A program made the position numbers and the translations under genes. This document shows positions 29,948 to 38,749 of a stretch of 64,000 nucleotides of DNA, one piece after another. Position 1 is the first letter of the stretch. Each line of letters opens with the position of its first letter. Origin of the DNA: Massilia sp. IC2-278 (GTDB taxonomy: Bacteria; Pseudomonadota; Gammaproteobacteria; Burkholderiales; Burkholderiaceae_D); assembly GCF_020708045.1 (NCBI RefSeq), contig NZ_JAJFES010000001.1:806001-870000 (forward strand), read 5' to 3'. The notes beneath the pieces are model-generated. The model did not search any database. It saw only the letters and a list, made by a program, of their open reading frames with translations, and had not been told where the DNA came from.

Positions 29948-29991
29948 GTAAGCGCAGCTTAACCAACCCTGGTTGGATTAGCTGCGCTTAC
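29948..29991 (+). terminator. long hairpin after the M16 peptidase gene
   Basis: GTAAGCGCAGCT (29948-29959) pairs perfectly with AGCTGCGCTTAC (29980-29991). An inner CCAACC/GGTTGG helix adds to it. It starts three bases after the stop codon. There is no T-run, so it may act as an mRNA 3' stabiliser rather than a classical terminator. Confidence 0.6.
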
Positions 29992-30006
29992 CCGGGCAGG
30001 TTCCGG

Positions 30007-30038
30007 AAAAAACGAAGGGCGCCGAGAGGCGCCCTTCG
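30007..30038 (-). terminator. intrinsic terminator of the DUF2382 operon
   Basis: CGAAGGGCGCC (30013-30023), loop GAGA, GGCGCCCTTCG (30028-30038). On the minus strand it is followed by six T residues. Confidence 0.85.
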
Positions 30039-30086
30039 TCGTTAACGCTGGGCCGACGGCATTGCCGCCGGCCGCTGCGCGGAGTA

Positions 30087-31850
30087 TTACGAGGTCATGC
30101 GGTCCCAGCCGTGACGGACGGCGGCCTTCATCTTGTCCCAGGTCGACACACCGTTGTTCGGGTAGCGTGCGTCCCAGCTGCTGCGCAGGTCGGGCTCGAC
30201 TTCGTCCCATGGACGGTTGCGGTACATGTCGCTGTTGCGCATTTCCGAACCGTAGCTGTAGGCCGGCTTGTAGCTGTCGAAGTCGTCACCGGTGCCGGCG
30301 CTGCTGTAGGTGGCGTTGTAGTGGTTGCGGTAGTAGGAATCGTCGTCGTCGTTCGTCATGCGGTCCCAGCCATGCTTGACGGCGTTCTTCATCTTGGCCC
30401 AGGTCGAACCGGCCTTGTTGCCGGCGCGGGTCGACCAGTCGCTCGACAGGTCGGTTTCGACGTCGTCCCACTGGCGGCCGCTGTACTTCTGGTTGCGCGC
30501 CATTTCCGAGCCGTAGCTGTAGGCCGGGGCGTAGTCGTCGTACGAATCGCCGGTGCTGCCGTAGTTGCTGGTGAAGTGGTTGCGGTAGTAATCGTCGTCG
30601 CTCATCATGCTCGAGCGGGCCGAACCGCCGCCCAGTTGCTCGATCTCGACTTCGGTGTGGCGCACCGTGTCGTTGATCTGCTGTTCGCGCTGGGTGACTT
30701 CCTTGTTGATCGTCACTTCCTCGACCACGCGCGCCGATTTCTCGACCACGGCTTCCTCAGCCGTTTCGCGCATCTCGATCGACTGCTCCTTGAAGGCCGA
30801 GCTGTCGGCGGTGCTGATCGGCTCGTCGACGGCGCGGCGCTGCACGTTCACGTGCTCTTCGCGCAGGCCGATCGATTCGTTGACCGGGGTTTCGACGACA
30901 CGCGAGAACACGCGCACGCCGCCGCGCTGGACTTCACGCTTGCCGACCTTCAGCTGTTCCTGCACCACGGGAATCGCGGCTGTGCTGGTGTCGCGCTGCT
31001 GCGAGCCGCTCAGGGAGGAGCCGCTCAGGGACGACGACGACGAGCCGCTCAGCGAGGAGCCGGTCAGCGAGGAATCCTGCATGCTGCCGGTCGACTTGGC
31101 CGAGCCTTCGAGCGAGGAGCCTTGCAGCGACGAGGACGAACCCGACAGCGAGGACGAGCCCGACAGTGCGTCGGAGCCGGTCGACGGGTTGCTCGAACCC
31201 ATGCTGGTCTGCAGGTTGCCGCTGCCGGTGCCGTAGGTGCCGGCGCTCAGCTGGTCGTGCGAGGACATCGGTTCCTGGTAGGTGGTGCCCATCGGGTTCG
31301 GGTCGTTCAGCGATTGCTGGTTCAGCGGCAGGCGGTCGTTATCCGACTGCAGCGACATCGATTGCGACTGCTGCAGGCCACCCGCACCCACGCCCATCAC
31401 GCCGGCGCCAGGCGAGTTCATGCTGCCGCCCATGCCTGCACCGCTGGCCCATTTCTCCGACTGTTCGTCGATGTCGACCGGGCCGTAGCGCTCGACGATG
31501 TCGGCGGCGCGCTCGACTTCCGGCTCGCTGTCGGTGTTCACGGTCAGCACGTGGTTGCCCTGGGCCACCGCGTTCGAGTACTTGGTGTGGTGCTCGTCGT
31601 TATCGGCGCCAAAGATGTCGCTGAAGAAGTTCTTGATACTGGTACCGATGCCCGGCTCGTCGTCGGTGCGGGTGACGCTCGTGTCGGTCATCGAGCCGGC
31701 CGGGGTCACGCCCTTCGAGGCCATGGCCGGATCCTCGTTGCCGTGCGAGAGACGCACGTCGGCGCTCGAGAAGCCCGAGGACAGCAGTTCGTTCTTGGCG
31801 CTTACCGCGTCGTTGTGATTGTCGAAGACAGCAATCAGGGTATGTTGCAT
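30087..31850 (-). CDS. DUF2382 stress protein with Ser-rich linker and two C-terminal aromatic repeats
   Basis: 587 residues from the ATG at 31850 (GGAGG seven bases upstream; an ATG six bases earlier touches the SD). Residues 1-115 look like the general-stress 17M-type domain (TLIAVFDNHNDAVSAKNELL). A low-complexity Ser/Gly/Leu linker (LSGSSSSL-type repeats) spans about 150-285. A DUF2382 (YsnF-type) domain spans about 290-405 (IPVVQEQLKVGKREVQRGGVRVF). The C-terminus holds two copies of an 80-residue repeat with YSYGSEM, W-D-x-V-E-x-DL and W-x-K-M-K-x-AVxHGWDRM. Function unknown; such proteins are linked to dehydration and general stress. It is co-transcribed with the small DUF2382 gene 22 bases upstream. 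Confidence 0.8.
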   Translation of the reverse strand: MQHTLIAVFDNHNDAVSAKNELLSSGFSSADVRLSHGNEDPAMASKGVTPAGSMTDTSVTRTDDEPGIGTSIKNFFSDIFGADNDEHHTKYSNAVAQGNHVLTVNTDSEPEVERAADIVERYGPVDIDEQSEKWASGAGMGGSMNSPGAGVMGVGAGGLQQSQSMSLQSDNDRLPLNQQSLNDPNPMGTTYQEPMSSHDQLSAGTYGTGSGNLQTSMGSSNPSTGSDALSGSSSLSGSSSSLQGSSLEGSAKSTGSMQDSSLTGSSLSGSSSSSLSGSSLSGSQQRDTSTAAIPVVQEQLKVGKREVQRGGVRVFSRVVETPVNESIGLREEHVNVQRRAVDEPISTADSSAFKEQSIEMRETAEEAVVEKSARVVEEVTINKEVTQREQQINDTVRHTEVEIEQLGGGSARSSMMSDDDYYRNHFTSNYGSTGDSYDDYAPAYSYGSEMARNQKYSGRQWDDVETDLSSDWSTRAGNKAGSTWAKMKNAVKHGWDRMTNDDDDSYYRNHYNATYSSAGTGDDFDSYKPAYSYGSEMRNSDMYRNRPWDEVEPDLRSSWDARYPNNGVSTWDKMKAAVRHGWDRMTS

Positions 31851-31872
31851 GATCATTCCTCCAGTAATATGG

Positions 31873-32298
31873 TCACTTCGTTGGCGGGGTCCCGGATTCG
31901 TCGAAGCGTTCGATGCTGACCTGTTCGGCCTTCAGCACGACCGCTTCGCGATGCGTTTCTTCACGCTGAATACGGGTAATGTGGAGCTCTTCCTTGATGC
32001 GCACGCGGCGCTCGACCACCAGCACTTCCTCGAGAATCGGCACGATCATCGTGTCGCCTTCGTGGCGGGTGGTGGGCGCCTCTTCCAGCGCGACGATGCG
32101 GTCGACCGCGACGTGCTTGATCTCCACCTCGTCGCGCACGAGGCGCTCGTCGATGGTGACCGGCTGCTCGATTACGGTCTTGTGAATGCGGACGCCGCGC
32201 CCGGTGTCAACCGTACGGGTGCCGACCGCGAGCTGTTCCGCGACGACCGGGATCGTCAACAGATCCTGTCCTGTTGGGTCTGACGTGTTACCTGCCAT
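31873..32298 (-). CDS. single-domain DUF2382 (YsnF-like) protein
   Basis: 141 residues that are almost entirely the DUF2382 domain: LTIPVVAEQLAVGTRTVDTGRGVRI, then alternating EVxIKHVAVDRIV and HEGDTMIVPILEEVLVV segments. It is soluble and highly charged, with no catalytic motif known for the family. It is the first gene of a two-gene unit with the larger DUF2382 protein, suggesting joint action in a stress response. The SD is weak (CGGAGCCG). About 260 bases of leader/promoter region without a gene lie upstream. Confidence 0.85.
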   Translation of the reverse strand: MAGNTSDPTGQDLLTIPVVAEQLAVGTRTVDTGRGVRIHKTVIEQPVTIDERLVRDEVEIKHVAVDRIVALEEAPTTRHEGDTMIVPILEEVLVVERRVRIKEELHITRIQREETHREAVVLKAEQVSIERFDESGTPPTK

Positions 32299-32556
32299 TG
32301 AATCGGCTCCGTTTGGTCGCTGACGCGAGACCAGATCAGGTTACTCCAAACTGTCGGGGCCTAGCGCACCATTGACCCCAGTAAATGGATGAGGTTTTTG
32401 GGCAGTAAAACGCGCGGAAGAAAAGCCGGGAAAAACGCAGGAAGCCTGTAGATAAAGGCTTTCTGGAGAATGCTGGCGCGGGCCGGCAAGCGGGCGCCGG
32501 CAGCAAACGTGCCGGCGCGAAGGGAGCTACGCCCGTGGGCGAAACTTAATAGAAGC

Positions 32557-32829
32557 TTAATTAAACGGATTCTCGACCTGCTGCACCGCCGGCGGCGGCA
32601 ATTGCGCCGGCAATTCCTGCGCCTCCATCTTGCCGACAATGTCGCCGAGCAGCGCATGCAGGCGCCGCGCCAGCGCCAGGCCGGCCTGGTCCAGCGTCAG
32701 GTCGACGTCGCCCGAAAGCGTGATGCGGTCCAGGCGGTTCTCCACCATCAAATCGCCGATGTGCAGCACGTCTGCCTCGCTGGCGAAGGGGACGAAGGTG
32801 TTCGGGTCAGACTTTTTCTTTGCGTTCAT
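32557..32829 (-). CDS. small hypothetical protein
   Basis: 90 residues, not assigned to a family. The N-terminus is basic (MNAKKKSDPN). The middle is amphipathic (ADVLHIGDLMVENRLDRITL, then LTLDQAGLALARRLHALLGDIV). The C-terminus is Pro/Gln-rich. AAGGAG lies before the ATG with normal spacing, and the length and codon use fit a real gene. It starts nine bases after the nuclease gene ends, so it is the second gene of that operon. It could be a partner or regulator of the nuclease, but nothing in the sequence proves this. Confidence 0.7.
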   Translation of the reverse strand: MNAKKKSDPNTFVPFASEADVLHIGDLMVENRLDRITLSGDVDLTLDQAGLALARRLHALLGDIVGKMEAQELPAQLPPPAVQQVENPFN

Positions 32830-32838
32830 GTTGGCTCC

Positions 32839-33657
32839 TTATCCTTTCAGGCCCGACCAGAAGTCGCGCTCCTTGGGCTGTTTCTTTTGCTTGATCTTGG
32901 GCAGGCGCAGCATGCGTTCCTTTTGCTGCTGGCTCAGCGACGGCAGGAATTCGATGCCGACGATGCGCTCGAGTTCGGCTACGGGAATCACCTGGATGTC
33001 GGCCTGCGCGCGGTTCTCGGTGAACCAGGCCGCCGCCATTTTCTGGCGCGGGCTGTACACCACCTTATACATGTGGCTCGGCACCAGCACGTTGCCCACC
33101 TTGCGCAGGTTGTTGCCGAGGAAGGCCGGCCCGGTGATCACGTACAGCTGCCCTTCCTTCTTCGCCATCTTGCGCACCTCGCCCTCGATCGGCGCCCAGA
33201 TGTGGCGGTTGTGGTCGCCGTCCTGCGGCACCATGTTCGCCAGCGTGAAGCTTTCGCGCTGGGTGCGCTTGTCGGGCATGTCGCCGTTCGGCGCCAGGTG
33301 GCCGCGGTCGAAGCCGCTGCGCGCATAGTCCGACAGTTCGGCGCGCTGCGAGCGCGGCAGGCGCGACTCGGCATGGAAGTCGTTGTCGCGTTTCATGCCC
33401 TGGGCGGCGGCGACGTTTTCGGCACGCAAATTCTCCGCCGACCACAGCGGCGTGCGGGTGATCCCGGAGTGCATCACGCCGAACACGCCGTAGCAGAGTT
33501 CGCGGGTGGCATTCGCCAGCTTGGGGTTGCGGATCTCGGGCGCGCGGCCGTCGACGTAGTGTGAAGGACAGCCGGTGCTGGCGCCGGCGGCGCTCGCCGC
33601 GCCGGGCGCGATGAGTGCGGCGGACAGCGCCACCGCAGTGAAGATTCTGTAAAACAT
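32839..33657 (-). CDS. secreted DNA/RNA non-specific endonuclease (NucA/NucG type)
   Basis: 272 residues from the ATG at 33657. A signal peptide (FTAVALSAALIAPGAASAAG) directs export. The active-site motif DRGH occurs in GFDRGHLAPNGDM near residue 128. The metal-ligand Asn is in the following NMVPQDGDHNRHIWAPIE stretch. TPLWSAENLRAENV upstream is also typical. Sugar-non-specific nucleases of this beta-beta-alpha-metal type degrade extracellular or periplasmic nucleic acid. The C-terminus (KQKKQPKERDFW) is basic. It is followed by the small hypothetical gene. Confidence 0.92.
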   Translation of the reverse strand: MFYRIFTAVALSAALIAPGAASAAGASTGCPSHYVDGRAPEIRNPKLANATRELCYGVFGVMHSGITRTPLWSAENLRAENVAAAQGMKRDNDFHAESRLPRSQRAELSDYARSGFDRGHLAPNGDMPDKRTQRESFTLANMVPQDGDHNRHIWAPIEGEVRKMAKKEGQLYVITGPAFLGNNLRKVGNVLVPSHMYKVVYSPRQKMAAAWFTENRAQADIQVIPVAELERIVGIEFLPSLSQQQKERMLRLPKIKQKKQPKERDFWSGLKG

Positions 33658-33845
33658 GTGCTCGGTTGAAAGAATGTAACGAGCCCGCATTGTAGCCGAC
33701 ACATCCGCCCTCACCCGCCCTGCATGGCACAGTTTCAGGACAAACACCCTGAGATGGCGCACGATTGATTGTGCATTGTCTAAGGGAATCCTCTAGAATA
33801 CGCGCTCTTTTGTTAACATTCCGTAACGGAAACAAACCACCGTCA

Positions 33846-34235
33846 ATGGAAAAGGCCCCGATTCCGGAGGACCTACGGCGCTTTGTGCTGACCAGCATTC
33901 CGTCCGTACCCTTCCTCGAAGCGCTGCTGCTGCTGCGCGCCGATCCGGCGCAAGAATGGCACAGCGACATGCTGGCCCAGCGCCTCTACGTACGCGAGCG
34001 TACCGCCCACACCCTGCTGGAAGACCTGTGCCGCGCCGGCATGGTGGCGCCGTGCGCCGATAGCCCCGGCTGCTACGGGTACCGGCCCGGCTCGCCCCAG
34101 CTGGGCGAACGCATCGATGCGCTGGCCGAGCTGTATACGAAGCACCTGGTGGAAGTGACCCACCTGATTCACTCTTCCCTCGACCGCAAGGCGCAACAAT
34201 TCGCCGACGCCTTCAAACTGCGAAAGGATTCGTAA
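33846..34235 (+). CDS. small winged-helix-like regulator
   Basis: 129 residues. The pattern EALLLLRADPAQEWHSDMLAQRLYVRERTAHTLLEDLCRAGMVAPC fits a winged helix-turn-helix where the HTH spans about residues 38-64, followed by a C-terminal helix (ALAELYTKHLVEVTHLIH). The start at 33846 lacks a clear SD. The gene is immediately followed, with no spacer, by the GTG of a small membrane protein gene, and then by a second one, making a three-gene operon. It may regulate or sense with these membrane proteins; target unknown. Confidence 0.7.
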   Translation: MEKAPIPEDLRRFVLTSIPSVPFLEALLLLRADPAQEWHSDMLAQRLYVRERTAHTLLEDLCRAGMVAPCADSPGCYGYRPGSPQLGERIDALAELYTKHLVEVTHLIHSSLDRKAQQFADAFKLRKDS

Positions 34236-34493
34236 GTGGCGGAAACGATCTATCTCCTGTGCATCCTGACCTCGCTCGCCTGCGCCTGGCTGCTGTTCGC
34301 GAGTTACCGGCGCACGCGCTACCGGCTGCTGTTCTGGAGTGGTTCCTGCTTTGCGGTGATGACGCTGAACAATCTGTTCCTCTTGCTCGACAAGATCGTC
34401 TTCCCGGATATTAATTTCCTGCCTGCGCGGCTGATCAGCGCCCTGGTCGCCATCGCCCTGCTGCTGTATGGCCTGATCTACGAGAAGGAATGA
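34236..34493 (+). CDS. DUF5985-like small membrane protein 1
   Basis: 85 residues, GTG start directly after the stop of the HTH gene. Three hydrophobic segments: residues 4-22 (IYLLCILTSLACAWLLFAS), 32-51 and 60-80. The arrangement (R-Y-R between segments 1 and 2, LDKIVFPD between 2 and 3) matches the next gene, so the two are paralogous or partner proteins. They resemble the small membrane family DUF5985. Function unknown. Confidence 0.7.
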   Translation: MAETIYLLCILTSLACAWLLFASYRRTRYRLLFWSGSCFAVMTLNNLFLLLDKIVFPDINFLPARLISALVAIALLLYGLIYEKE

Positions 34494-34494
34494 C

Positions 34495-34764
34495 ATGACC
34501 GAACTGTTCACCGGCGCCATCACCATGGGCTCGCTCGTCATCGCGCTGTTCTTCCTGCGCTTCTGGCGCGATTCGCGCGACCGCTTTTTCCTGTACTTCG
34601 CCCTCTCCTTCTTCATCGAGGGCGTGCACCGCCTGTATTCCGCGCTGCACGATGCCGGCGGCGAGGATTCGCCCCTGCACTACCTGATCCGCCTGCTGGC
34701 CTATGGCCTGATCCTGTGGGCGATCCTGGAAAAGAACCTGCCGAAAGCCAGGGCGCGCAAGTAG
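34495..34764 (+). CDS. DUF5985-like small membrane protein 2
   Basis: 89 residues with three hydrophobic segments (about 5-20, 31-46, 65-82). FLRFWRDSRDRFFLYFALSFFIEGVHRLY parallels the Y-R-x-R-Y-R-L-L-F-W part of the preceding protein. It begins one base after that gene ends, so the two are probably made in equal amounts and may form a heteromeric membrane complex. The C-terminus is basic (KARARK), likely cytoplasmic. Confidence 0.7.
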   Translation: MTELFTGAITMGSLVIALFFLRFWRDSRDRFFLYFALSFFIEGVHRLYSALHDAGGEDSPLHYLIRLLAYGLILWAILEKNLPKARARK

Positions 34765-34832
34765 CGTGCGCCTGCGTCGGCTCCTCTGCGTGATAATCGC
34801 GTCATGATCTTCAACGCAAATATGGAGGACGC

Positions 34833-35096
34833 ATGACGACACCAGACCAGCAAGCCAAGCCGCAAGACGATCAACAGGCCGCACAGTCGGGTACCGACGA
34901 CCTGAACCGCTCGGAGAATTTGTTGCCGGGAGAAGAAGGCGCGGAGGATGGCCGCTTCGAGGTGGCCGAGGAAGTCAGCCTCGACATCCAGGGCGACGAC
35001 ACGCGCCGTGTCGGCCAGATGCCGGGCAGCATCACCGAGTCGCTGCCGGACACGGTCAGCACCGAGCCGGACAGCGAGGACGCGGGCAAACCCTGA
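34833..35096 (+). CDS. small acidic hypothetical protein
   Basis: 87 residues, very acidic and Gln/Asp/Glu-rich, with no membrane segment and no Cys. It appears disordered (DQQAKPQDDQQAAQSGTDD at the start). GGAGG lies six bases before the ATG, and a strong terminator follows the stop, so it is a credible monocistronic gene. No family assignment. Its make-up recalls small hydrophilic stress proteins, consistent with the stress genes nearby, but this is inference. Confidence 0.65.
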   Translation: MTTPDQQAKPQDDQQAAQSGTDDLNRSENLLPGEEGAEDGRFEVAEEVSLDIQGDDTRRVGQMPGSITESLPDTVSTEPDSEDAGKP

Positions 35097-35127
35097 GACC
35101 GGACTGAAGTGTTACAACAGCAGGAGG

Positions 35128-35166
35128 AAGCCTGCGCGGTGCAAGCCGCGCAGGCTTTCTTCTTTT
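35128..35166 (+). terminator. intrinsic terminator
   Basis: AAGCCTGCGCGG (35128-35139) pairs with CCGCGCAGGCTT (35146-35157), followed by TCTTCTTTTC. Confidence 0.9.
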
Positions 35167-35171
35167 CTGCC

Positions 35172-36020
35172 CTACATCGTCAGGCCCATGCGCAGCCCCT
35201 CGATGGTATGTGCCTGCACGATATTCTCCAGGCCGTCGACCACGCGGCAGGTGATGTGCTCGCGCAGATGCGGCGCCAGGCTCTCGTAGTAGGCGCGGCT
35301 CAGCTGCAGGTCGTGCTTGTCGGCATTGCGCGCATCCGGCGCGTCGACGCCGAGCACAAACACCGGGCGCGAACGGTCCGACCGGTTCGCCGTGCCGCGG
35401 TGAATGGTCAGCGCCGAGCGCGCCGAGATGTCGCCCATGCGCGGCAGCTTGCGCTGGGCGCGCGCCTCGTAGCGGCCCCACAGCTCGCGCGGCGGGAACA
35501 TCGGGTCGCCGTCGCCCAGGTCGTCCCACTGGGTGCCGGGCGCGATCTCGAACGGCCCCATGTCCTCGTCCACGTTGACCGTGGTGATGTTAAAGGCCAG
35601 CGAATTCAGGCGCCGGCCCTTGAGGGTCGCCTCGGGCGAAGCGAAGTCGCGGTGCCAGGGCTGGTGCAGCGCGCCCGGCCCGGGGATGTCGAAGCCGGCC
35701 TCGACCACCCTGTAATCCGGTCCCAGCACGGCGCGGCAGACCGCCACCACCCAGGGATGGCCGATGATGTCGGCGAAGCCGGAAATGCGCTCGGGATGCG
35801 CCTCCACGTAATAGCGGTTCGGCCCGCGTTCGAGGGCACCGCCCGGCCGCGCGCGCGCTTCCGCGAACAGCGTGGCGATATCCTGCCCCAGGCGCTCGAC
35901 CCAGGCGCGCTCGAAGGCGCCCTTGCAGGCGATGATGCCGTCGCCATACAGGCCGCCCATGATGGTGGCGACGTCGTAGCCTTCGGTGCCGTGCCCGGGG
36001 GTATGTGCTGCGTCTTGCAT
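35172..36020 (-). CDS. phytanoyl-CoA dioxygenase (PhyH) family protein
   Basis: 282 residues; ATG at 36020 with AAGGAG eight bases upstream. A cupin-fold Fe(II)/2-oxoglutarate oxygenase. The metal motif HxD is in LHQPWHRDFASPEAT near residue 130. The distal His and Arg are in ALTIHRGTANRSDRSRP near 225. AGFDIPGPGALHQPWH is characteristic. The substrate cannot be predicted; family members hydroxylate lipids, amino acids or natural products. It is transcribed alone, with convergent terminators on the left. Confidence 0.88.
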   Translation of the reverse strand: MQDAAHTPGHGTEGYDVATIMGGLYGDGIIACKGAFERAWVERLGQDIATLFAEARARPGGALERGPNRYYVEAHPERISGFADIIGHPWVVAVCRAVLGPDYRVVEAGFDIPGPGALHQPWHRDFASPEATLKGRRLNSLAFNITTVNVDEDMGPFEIAPGTQWDDLGDGDPMFPPRELWGRYEARAQRKLPRMGDISARSALTIHRGTANRSDRSRPVFVLGVDAPDARNADKHDLQLSRAYYESLAPHLREHITCRVVDGLENIVQAHTIEGLRMGLTM

Positions 36021-36198
36021 TTTGCTGTCTCCTTGTCCGCGCCCTGTCGTCTGCTGCCAGGTCACTTGGCCGGGCGTGCGCCCATGCTACGCCCAAACGC
36101 GGCCGGGGCGAAGCGCGGGAAGGCTTTTCGGCTTCGCCTGTGGAAACAATGTCACAGGCAAGGCAAGGCCGCCACGCACGCGTACGGCCGTGCAAAGA

Positions 36199-36227
36199 TT
36201 GACATTCTCGCGCGCCGCTTTTACATT
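36199..36227 (+). promoter_or_regulatory. sigma-70-type promoter of the hybrid kinase gene
   Basis: TTGACA (36199-36204), 17-base spacer, TACATT (36222-36227), 123 bases before the GTG start. The 36021-36349 gap holds no other clear feature except a 23-codon open frame at 36282-36353 that overlaps the kinase start as GTGA and may be a leader peptide. Confidence 0.6.
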
Positions 36228-36349
36228 CTTACGTCGAGGACAACAAAAACCGGACCCGCCCCGTGCCCCGGCCGCCCACCCATGAGACCGACGCAATCCA
36301 CATCCGCGCCCGCCGCGCTCCGCCCTAGTTTGCTGCCCGAGGCCGGGCG

Positions 36350-38749
36350 GTGAGCGCCGCCGGCCTGATCCTGTTCGTCTGCGAATCGGATAAGCTCGAT
36401 CCTGCCGTGGCCCAGGTCGGCGCCCAGCTCGGCCAGGCGGTGGTAAGGGCCAGGTCCGCCGCCGACGCCCTGGGCCTGGCGGACACCACCGACTTCGCCC
36501 TGATCCTGGTCGGCCATGCCGGCGACGACGCCGCCCTGCTGCGAACGGTCGGCCTGGTGCGCGCCAACAGCCGTTCCAGCCACACCCCGGTGGTGGTGCT
36601 GGGCCTGCCGCCTTCTCCGCCTTCTCCGCCGGCCCTGCTGGAGCAAGTCTACGAAGCCGGCGCGATCGCGGCCCTGAACGATCCGGTGTCGCCGACCATC
36701 CTGGCCGCCAAGGCCCGCTTCTACCTCGATGCCTTCCACACCGCCGCCGAACGGCGCCGCGCCGAACGGGCCCTGGGCCAGGCCAGCGCGCGCCTGGAAA
36801 CCATCCTCGCCGCCGCCAACCTGGCGGTCTGGGAATGGGACATCGCGGCCGACCAGGTGCGCGGCGACGCCCGCCTGGCCGCCATCTTCGGCGGCGTGCT
36901 GCCGCCCGGCGCCCCGATGGCCGCCTACCTGGCGGCGCTGCACCCCGACGACCTGGCCGCCACCCGCGCACGCCTGCGCGCCTCGATCGAGAGCGGCGCC
37001 GGCTACGACGCCACCTTCCGCGTGCGCGCCCCCGAAGGACGCTGGCGCTGGGTAATCGCGCGCGGCCAGGTCGACGCCGGCAGCGACGGCGCCCCGCGCG
37101 CGGTCAGCGGCGTGGTGATCGACGCCACCCGCCAGTTCGAGGCGGAAGCCCAGCTGCGCGCCAGCGAGGAGCGCTACCGTACCCTGTTCGAGGCCATGGA
37201 CGAGGCGATGTGCGTGATCGAGGTGCTGTTCGACGAGGACGGCCTGCCCTGCGACTACCGCTTCGTGGAAACCAATCCGGCTTTCGATGGCCAGACCGGC
37301 CTGCAGGACGCCGTGGGCCGCCGCATGCGCGACATCGCACCCGAGCACGAGCAGCACTGGTTCGACATCTTCGGGCGCGTGGTGGCGACGGGCGAGCCGG
37401 CGCGCTTCGTCAACGAGGCGCGCGCGCTGGGCCGCTGGTTCGATTTGTACGCCACCCCGATCGGCACGCCGGCCGAGCACCGGGTCGCGGTGCTGTTCAA
37501 GGACATCACCGAACGCCGCCGCGGCGAGGAGGAACTGCGCCGCCTGGCGGCCGACCTGGCCGAGGCCAACCGCCTTAAGACCGAATTCCTGGCCACCCTG
37601 GCGCACGAACTGCGCAATCCGCTGGCGCCGATCCGCAGCGGCATCCAGCTGCTGCGCCACGGCGGCGCCGACCCGGCCGCCAGCGCGCGCGTGCACGCGA
37701 TCATGGACCGCCAGCTCGACCAGCTGGTGCACCTGGTCGACGACCTGCTCGACGTCGCCCGCGTGACGCGCGGCCAGGTGGAATTGCGGCGCGCATGGAT
37801 CGACCTGGGCGAACTGCTGCGCGCCGCCGCCGACACCAGCGCGCCGCTGATCGAGGCCGCACGCCACCGCTTCAGCCTGCGCCTGCCGCCGCAGCCCGTC
37901 ACGCTGTACGCCGACCCGACGCGCCTGACCCAGGTGGTCAGCAACCTCCTGAACAACGCGGCACGCTACACGCCGCCCGGCGGCGTGATCGAACTGGCCG
38001 CCGAATGCCAGGGGCAGGAACTGGCGATCAGCGTGCGCGACAACGGCATCGGCATCCCGGCCGATTCGCTCGAACGCGTGTTCCAGATGTTCACCCAGGT
38101 CGGCGGCAACGGTAGCCTGGGCGGTCTCGGAATCGGCCTGTCGCTGGTGCGCAGCCTGGTCGAGCTGCACGGCGGCAGCGTGGCCGCCGCCAGCCCGGGC
38201 AGCGGCGCCGGCAGCGTGTTCACGGTGCGCCTGCCGCTGGCCGGCCCGCAGGCCGACGGCCCGCGCGGAACAGCGGCGGACGATCCTGTCCGCTTGCCGG
38301 TCTTTACGCCGCTGCGCATCCTGGTGGTTGACGACAACCGCGATGCCGCCGACACCTTGGCCGCCCTGCTGGGCGCGATAGGGCACACGACCGCCACCGC
38401 CCACGACGGCGACGCGGCGCTGCGCACGCTGGCGGCGTTTGCGCCGGCCGTGGTCTTCCTCGACCTCGGCATGCCGGGCATGTCGGGCTACGAGGTGGCG
38501 GCGGAAATCCGCAAGGACCCGCGCAACGACGGCCTGCGCCTGGTGGCGCTGACCGGCTGGGGCGGCCCGGCCGACCGCGAGCGCAGCGCGCGCGCCGGCT
38601 TCGACCTGCACCTGACCAAGCCGGCGACCCTGGACACGATCGCGACGGCGCTGGCCCCGCCGCTACCGGCCGCCGCCCGCGCGCCGGCGGGCCTCACCAG
38701 TCCAGCGTCAGCAGCAGGTTCGCCATCCTCGGCCAGCACAGCTGGCTGA
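36350..38749 (+). CDS. hybrid sensor histidine kinase with degenerate N-terminal receiver
   Basis: 799 residues, no membrane segment. Order: receiver-like domain (1-125), PAS (about 145-260), PAS (about 275-390), HisKA with [11 protein letters not shown] (His near 420), HATPase (NLLNNA, DNGIGIP, GLGIGLSLV), then a C-terminal receiver with ILVVDDNRDAAD and phospho-site Asp in FLDLGMPG near 705. In the N-terminal receiver the DD pair is CES, the phospho-Asp segment reads LVGHAG and the KP is ND, so it cannot be phosphorylated. It is a cytosolic sensor whose partner is unknown. The last 56 bases overlap the convergent Nudix gene. Confidence 0.9.
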   Translation: MSAAGLILFVCESDKLDPAVAQVGAQLGQAVVRARSAADALGLADTTDFALILVGHAGDDAALLRTVGLVRANSRSSHTPVVVLGLPPSPPSPPALLEQVYEAGAIAALNDPVSPTILAAKARFYLDAFHTAAERRRAERALGQASARLETILAAANLAVWEWDIAADQVRGDARLAAIFGGVLPPGAPMAAYLAALHPDDLAATRARLRASIESGAGYDATFRVRAPEGRWRWVIARGQVDAGSDGAPRAVSGVVIDATRQFEAEAQLRASEERYRTLFEAMDEAMCVIEVLFDEDGLPCDYRFVETNPAFDGQTGLQDAVGRRMRDIAPEHEQHWFDIFGRVVATGEPARFVNEARALGRWFDLYATPIGTPAEHRVAVLFKDITERRRGEEELRRLAADLAEANRLKTEFLATLAHELRNPLAPIRSGIQLLRHGGADPAASARVHAIMDRQLDQLVHLVDDLLDVARVTRGQVELRRAWIDLGELLRAAADTSAPLIEAARHRFSLRLPPQPVTLYADPTRLTQVVSNLLNNAARYTPPGGVIELAAECQGQELAISVRDNGIGIPADSLERVFQMFTQVGGNGSLGGLGIGLSLVRSLVELHGGSVAAASPGSGAGSVFTVRLPLAGPQADGPRGTAADDPVRLPVFTPLRILVVDDNRDAADTLAALLGAIGHTTATAHDGDAALRTLAAFAPAVVFLDLGMPGMSGYEVAAEIRKDPRNDGLRLVALTGWGGPADRERSARAGFDLHLTKPATLDTIATALAPPLPAAARAPAGLTSPASAAGSPSSASTAG

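Noticed and set aside
36282..36353. 23-codon upstream frame overlapping the hybrid kinase start
   Set aside because: Possible leader peptide, but without SD or conserved sequence it is not called as a gene.
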